A stretch of DNA of 64,000 nt from Rotaria sordida. Taxonomy: Eukaryota; Rotifera; Eurotatoria; Philodinida; Philodinidae. A program made the position numbers and the translations under genes. Positions 58,690 to 64,000 of the stretch are shown here, piece by piece (position 1 is the first letter of the stretch; each line of letters starts with the position of its first letter). A model generated the notes under the pieces. The model was given only the letters and a program-made list of their open reading frames with translations. It searched no databases and was not told the origin of the DNA. The stretch spans positions 26,532 through 90,531 of the forward strand of contig CAJNOL010000967.1 in NCBI GenBank assembly GCA_905250125.1, written 5' to 3'.

Positions 58690-60177
58690 ATGTCTGCCAA
58701 TGACATACAAAATACTACTCACAGATTTTCTGATGTGGCTGGAGAACCATGTATCATGTTAACACCAATTGAAGGTTTTAATAAAAAACCATTAGTTACA
58801 CTTGAAGAAGCTACTGAACCATTGAAGAAAATTGTTCCTCGTATTAATACATATGTATATGTAGCTAAAGAACGTGCAAAAAATCCAGCAGATGATCTCT
58901 CAGTTGATGAATCAGCTTCAATTGCATTGTATACAATGGAATGGGAACCACATACAAATTCACTTTATTATATTCTTAATTCTGCATTACGTGGTGAAGA
59001 TCGAGCCAATTTGAAACCATGGTTTCTTTATCTTAAACTTTTCATTACTGCATTATCTCGTCTTCCATCATTAAATCTATCTATTTATCGTGGAGTTAAA
59101 GGAATAGTTGCTAGTGAACATGAAAAATATAAAACAGGAAGTAAACTCGTTTGGTGGGGTTTTTCATCATGTTCAGCAATTCGTGATATTTCTGAAAATG
59201 ATCATTTTCTTGGACAAACTGGTGCAAGAACATTATTTGTTATTGATTGTATTAAAGGAAAAAATATTCAAAAACATTCATATTTTAGAAAAGAAAATGA
59301 AATCTTACTTTTACCTGCTACTCATGTTGAAGTTATTAGTTATAAACAACAACCAAATAATTTATATGTTATTCATCTTCAAGAAATTGAATCATCACAT
59401 GTTCTTTTGGAATCTGTATCTTCAGAAAAAGAGATTCAAAGTTTGAAAAAAACGTCAATGTGGAAAAGTATGCTACGAGTACCACTAATATCTTCCATGT
59501 TAATTGAATCCTCTCGCAATATTAACCTTAATGAATGTATATTACGATGCAGGCCTGGATCTGAAGCTTATTTAAATGGAAAACGTCTTACCAAATCTGA
59601 TGTTGAAGTTGTTGTTCAAGAATTAATAAAAGAGAAAAAATGTCGAGCTTTATTTTTAAGAGAAAGTCATGTAACATCTGAAGGAGCATTGATCATTTCT
59701 GAAGCTCTACGTAATAATAATACATTAGAAGGATTATTTCTTGCTCATAATCAACTTGGTGATGATGGTACTAAATATCTTGCTGAAGCACTTGACGGTA
59801 ATAAGAATTCAACTATTAAACAACTATCTCTTTGTGATAATGGCATTACAGATAAAGGTATTGAACCTTTAGCAAAAATGTTAGAATCAAATGCAACATT
59901 AACACATTTATGGTTAGCATCAAATAAAATAAGTGATCAAGGTTTAAAACTATTATCGAAAGCACTTATAAATAAGAATAAAACTTTACAAGTACTTTCA
60001 CTTGAATGGAATAAATTTCGTAATGATACAAGTGTTAATAATCTTGTTGAGTTACTTAAAGTAAATGAATCCTTAATAACACTTAATTTAGAAAATTGCA
60101 GACTACCGACATCTGGTGCCGAACAATTGAGACTATTAACAAAAACAAAGAAAAACTTTGAATTACTCATACACTAA
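58690..60177 (+). CDS. ADP-ribosyltransferase with C-terminal leucine-rich repeats (copy 2)
   Basis: A single-exon 495-residue protein starting at the Met at 58690. A further in-frame Met at 58660 would add ten residues absent from the paralogue, so I reject it. The domain order equals that of copy 1: ART domain with Arg134, Ser159-Ser160 and Glu202-Asn-Glu204, linker, then ribonuclease-inhibitor-type leucine-rich repeats. The ART catalytic core and the first repeats are almost unchanged between copies. Most substitutions fall in the linker at about 248-300, with a smaller group near residues 50-60 and in the last repeats. Both copies keep all catalytic residues, so both are probably active. 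An AATAAA follows at 60239-60244. Confidence 0.88.
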   Translation: MSANDIQNTTHRFSDVAGEPCIMLTPIEGFNKKPLVTLEEATEPLKKIVPRINTYVYVAKERAKNPADDLSVDESASIALYTMEWEPHTNSLYYILNSALRGEDRANLKPWFLYLKLFITALSRLPSLNLSIYRGVKGIVASEHEKYKTGSKLVWWGFSSCSAIRDISENDHFLGQTGARTLFVIDCIKGKNIQKHSYFRKENEILLLPATHVEVISYKQQPNNLYVIHLQEIESSHVLLESVSSEKEIQSLKKTSMWKSMLRVPLISSMLIESSRNINLNECILRCRPGSEAYLNGKRLTKSDVEVVVQELIKEKKCRALFLRESHVTSEGALIISEALRNNNTLEGLFLAHNQLGDDGTKYLAEALDGNKNSTIKQLSLCDNGITDKGIEPLAKMLESNATLTHLWLASNKISDQGLKLLSKALINKNKTLQVLSLEWNKFRNDTSVNNLVELLKVNESLITLNLENCRLPTSGAEQLRLLTKTKKNFELLIH

Positions 60178-60238
60178 TGTTTTAAAACTTCTTTTGTTGT
60201 TTCTCTGTGTAGATTTATAATATAAAAGTTTTCCATTT

Positions 60239-60244
60239 AATAAA
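60239..60244 (+). terminator. Polyadenylation signal AATAAA
   Basis: Canonical AATAAA 62 bp after the ART-LRR copy 2 stop codon. A second AATAAA follows near 60287. Confidence 0.5.
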
Positions 60245-60295
60245 ATTAAGATATTTGATATAACATTGATTATTCGTTGTCCTTTCAATAAACAT

Positions 60296-60313
60296 GTATA
60301 TATATATATATAT
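60296..60313. repeat. (TA)n microsatellite
   Basis: About nine TA units just downstream of the second ART-LRR gene. Confidence 0.85.
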
Positions 60314-60829
60314 CGAACTGAAAATGAAATTAGAAGAGCCTATAGTAAATGTTGCGACAATATATCAATGTAATTATTCTTCATTTAATAGAAGCATGAA
60401 AATTAACGGGTGGTCGAAAAGTAATTTGAAAAGATGTTTGCTTATTTTTCAATCTCTTAAAAGAGCCTGCAGAAATTGGATAGCATTCTGTTAGAATCAT
60501 AATTTTGTATTATTTTCGAATATGAACTCAAAACTTTAGTAGAACTTTTGATTTGGGAATTATGAATCAACCTTTCAGAGGTCAACAAATTAAGTTTGAA
60601 TGAACTTCTGTTTGCCAAAACTTCTCGAAAAGCAAAAATTATTTCAGATACAGTAAATGGCAAAACACACCGTTTTCATAAAATGATATACTAAAGGTTA
60701 GTTTGCTGCAAGTCATTTATCAACAGTGAGCATTTTGGTTAAGTCTACTGAATCAATTAAGGCAATTTTCTCGATTTCTACGAAAAATACACCTGTAAAG
60801 TGAACTCAGTCATTTCACAGTAATTATTC

Positions 60830-63800
60830 GGCAAGTCTTGATTCTTGTATCACGTTGTAGAGAAAAATCTTGTTTTTAATTCTGTGCAAAAAAATCGATA
60901 ATATAACGTATGTAGCAGGAGAGACTATTGCTACAGAAAAGACCAATTTTCCCTGTTGAAGCGTAATTTTTACTCCTATAAAATTTCAACTCGATTCCAA
61001 AATCAGAAGTTCTACAGAAATTTGTGCACCTGTATCCGAAAAAAAATGCAAAATTATGATCCTAACGAAATGTTCTCAAATTTCTTCAGACTCATTTAAA
61101 ACGCTGAAAAATAAATGAACCTTTTATCATCAAACAATTACATACATACAGAAGAAATAGTTTCAATCAATAATAGAATACTTAACTTGAAAATCATCGC
61201 CCGAAAATAGTCATTTCATTATAAAGATGAGATATCAAGCAGAAGACAATTAAGTCTATTTTTCATCGTCTTGTATGACAAAAAGAATAAAAAAAAATAC
61301 TACATTTATTCTGACGGAATATTAGACTTCACATCTTATAAGAATTTGAATGATATTGATATTATACCACCACAAAAAAGTATTCCATCAATCAATGAAA
61401 TAAATGTAGTTGTATAACTTAAATTTGGTTAATTCACAACTGCTGGTAGATAAGATGATTTTGTTCTTATATTGAAAAGTTCAGATGACATCGTTAAATT
61501 CTAATCTAAACTGTTATTTGAAAATAAAAAAAATTATTATTATTTTATTAACTAACCATATAAGCAAAATATCCATTGGTATTTTACCCTTTTGAACAAA
61601 TGAAAGAGACTCACTATCAAATACCGGAGTGTAAGTGTGAGTTATTGTTCCGTTTAGGTCATAGTAATTCGAAACAATTTTAAGATTACTTAATGGAAAT
61701 CATGTTCTATAACTATCATTTTCAAATGCACGTATTGAAAAACTCGTTTAACGTATAAAAACCTATGGAAAATTCTATTTCCTGCTGTATATTGAATTCG
61801 TTGTGTGATGCTTGACAAAAGAGAGTGAGTCATCATTGGTTGAAATTTTTGCACAACTATTTAATCTAATAGCAAACATTACATGACTCCTCTTTGTAAA
61901 GAAAAGTAGGAAGTATACGTCATCGTCTTTTTTTTATTAATTTGTTTATTGCATAATTAACTTTTGAAAACTAACTGAAATTCAATAAATTCGTTTTCAA
62001 CGACACAGTGCATAATTAATTATTCATCATCAGTTAACAAGATGAGTAAACGACTTTTGAAATTTCATACTACGTCTATGGGACATTTTTACATACATCC
62101 TTCTGCGAATTTTGCCGTTCTCGCGTGTATAGGCTTTTATTGACTCATGTAACGTGTCGAAAGAAATAAAAAACTTTTGCTCTTAAACATACAGGTAAAT
62201 AGTAAGCAACAAATAATTATTCTCATCATTGCGCAAACAACACACTATTTCTAAGAAAAAAAGTATAAATTTATGTTAAATGTGTTTTATGTAGATTCTC
62301 AAATATTTTTTATCATGATTACATAAGATAGGTGGTTGATGAGCAAGAAGCCCCTGTCTCGTTTAAGTTGAAATATGAATGAAACTTTCGAAAACACATA
62401 GGAATTTCAATAGGCAAAAACAAACAATAGATTTTACTTGAACTATAATTCTTATTTCAATAAGACTTTCACTGCAAGTCTGCCTGTGCATACATTTGTC
62501 GTAGGGGTTTGAACATACGATAGCAACATTGGATCATCAAGGACAGAAAACTTTTAGTTACCGACATGGAAAGGAGAATACAAAAAATTAAAATATCTGT
62601 TATAAGTGATACATTAACATGGACAAAAGTTTTTGAAAGTGTCTGACATAAAGAGTAGATTCGGTTACTAAATCTTCATGTAACTATCAAAGTAATTAAA
62701 AATATTGCATCAAAAGAAAAGGTACCAAACTAAGAACAACAAAGTCTTTGTTCTTTATACTGAGAAACATGCTACAGCTCAAAATTTCATTCTAGAAAAT
62801 TCATTCAATTTCAAAGATCTGAGGCGATCATCAACTTGGTGACACAAATTTTGAAATCTAGATATATGATTTCGAGAGTGTGGGTGACAGTAGGTGGAGA
62901 TGATGATAAAGAACATATACTTACACCCACTCCACGTCTCATACTTACTCTTCTTTGCATATTTTTCTAACTGTATGCTGCAATGACTTCTTACATGCTT
63001 ATTTATTGGTAATGACATGAAAATATGAATCAAGTTTAAACCTAAAAGCAAAAAGAATTTCCTTGATTTCGAAAGTAAAATAGAATTGATGAATAGATCT
63101 TATAATTTATGGATTATTTCAGAATTTATTCACTAAATGCTTACGTAAACTTCTGTTTCAAAATTAAACTTATATCTTAAAATAAAATTTGTATTTAGCT
63201 TTTCTGCTTTTGCTATAGTTAAATGTTGACTGCGGTTTTTTTTTCTATTTATTTTTGAACCCATATTATGCATTTGAATCTTCATTTATATTCAAATTTG
63301 AATTATATTACGCATGCGAAGAAGACAAAATTTTTTTTTAAATATTCACCTATGAGTAATGCAATAAACGATCTAATTTTGCCTTACATTTTATTAGTCT
63401 CTGAAACATTATCAGCAATTATTGACATTCTTTCAAAACAGATAATGTTTCATGAATGTGAAAAGATGAATATACTATTTGAGATATCTAAGAGTAATAA
63501 TTTAAAATGACTATATGATTTAAACACATTTAACAGATTAGAGAAATATCAAGAGTCACAATCAGCTTCTTCCAAGCTTCAGCAACAATTTTTTCAATAA
63601 TTAACATCAGTTGCTAACTATATCAAGTTTCATTATTAATACTGATTTTTATTCTAACAGTATTTCATCATTAATAATTATCCATGCTTGATGACTTTCA
63701 ACTATTCACATACTGACAAAAGGAACTCAACAAACGGTACCATTTTACATAGTAACAATTTAATTATTTCCGGTTTTTGCTGCTGCTTTGAAAATATCTG

Positions 63801-63850
63801 TCATGGATAGCATAGATCCAATATAAATTCGTCCACTGTCGTCTAGTAAA
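60830..63850 (+). repeat. Tandem segmental array, copy 3 upstream flank
   Basis: Matches copy 2 from 60837 and copy 1 from about 61660. At 63190-63830 it retains the segment equal to 48320-48920 in copy 1 (TGTTGACT, GAAGACAAA, CTTCTTCCAAGCTTCAG and GATGACTTTCAACT anchors), lost from copy 2. Continuing the pattern, a third ART-LRR gene or its remnant would be expected a few kb beyond the right edge. Confidence 0.75.
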
Positions 63851-64000
63851 AAAAGACGTTCGATCAAAATGGCTCCTAGACCAGGCTGAATGTAAAAGAG
63901 TGGCCTTCAACCTGACCGGGGCTGACTTGAAAAACAAACCAAGCCAATTGATGTTTATACATACACTAAATATAGAACATGGATTTTTAATATAAACTTA

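Larger units (their letters stand above)
60178..64000. other. Non-coding interval, array copy 3 flank
   Basis: No gene supported. From about 60830 to 63850 it is homologous to the flanks upstream of the two ART-LRR genes. The last 150 bp, with a GC-richer stretch at about 63870-63930, diverge from copy 1 and look unrelated. Confidence 0.55.

Noticed and set aside
1-64000. tRNA, rRNA and CRISPR arrays
   Set aside because: I looked for tRNA B-box-like sequences with cloverleaf context, rRNA blocks and regularly spaced direct repeats, and found none convincing; the only regular short array is the 34-bp unit at 15465, which has no spacers.

Overview
The window looks like animal nuclear DNA, most likely from a bdelloid rotifer. 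It is AT-rich with a compact exon style: introns are often 41-60 bp with GT..AG ends, and codons end in A or T. The proteins point the same way: a CAPN15-type calpain, rhodopsin-like GPCRs, an SPI-like ETS factor, a 3-hydroxyacyl-CoA dehydratase, F-box proteins, a secreted GH99/WbsX-like glycosidase, and several arginine ADP-ribosyltransferase (ART) related genes of the kind expanded in bdelloids. The organism call is inference from gene content. A 100-N scaffold gap lies at 39231-39330.

Layout. 2-748: end of a class V aminotransferase with an in-frame stop. 2349-2774: stand-alone copy of a domain I associate with the N-terminus of bdelloid ART proteins. 6118-8490: six-exon CAPN15-like calpain. 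9914-10609 (-): single-exon ART. 13217-14536: secreted glycosidase-like enzyme, four exons. 16777-17760 and 19008-19985: two F-box paralogues. 24955-29050: ten-exon single-pass membrane protein with one PDZ domain and its own C-terminal PDZ ligand. 32853-33945 (-) and 39762-40760: two GPCRs. 38565-39230: start of a fatty-acid elongation dehydratase cut by the gap. 43472-44062 (-): ETS factor. 51349-52836 and 58690-60177: tandem ART-LRR paralogues.

About two thirds of the window has no gene, and much of what can be explained there is inverted-repeat (foldback/MITE-like) DNA. I find two members of a TCAAATC-ended hairpin family (11212-11570, 18381-18791), a hairpin in a PDZ-gene intron (27494-27738), one at 34278-34811, a nested pair at 41820-42436 whose inner element has a perfect 8-bp target duplication (hAT-like), and a 937-bp TA-flanked element (46767-47703). 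A 61-bp relative of the hAT-like termini lies at 8697-8757.

The right third (about 45.7-64 kb) is a tandem segmental array. The ART-LRR gene and several kb of flank are present about three times, the third copy running off the window before its expected gene. Copies differ by insertions and deletions (the 937-bp element in copy 1, a 437-bp LTR-like insert in copy 2, loss of about 1.2 kb in copy 2). Degenerate GTGTGGG/CCCACAC tracts, resembling the TGTGGG telomeric repeat reported for bdelloids, recur as opposed pairs, suggesting subtelomeric-like or formerly terminal DNA. The genes do not form one pathway. The recurring theme is modular ART proteins and gene-family expansion among short non-autonomous elements.
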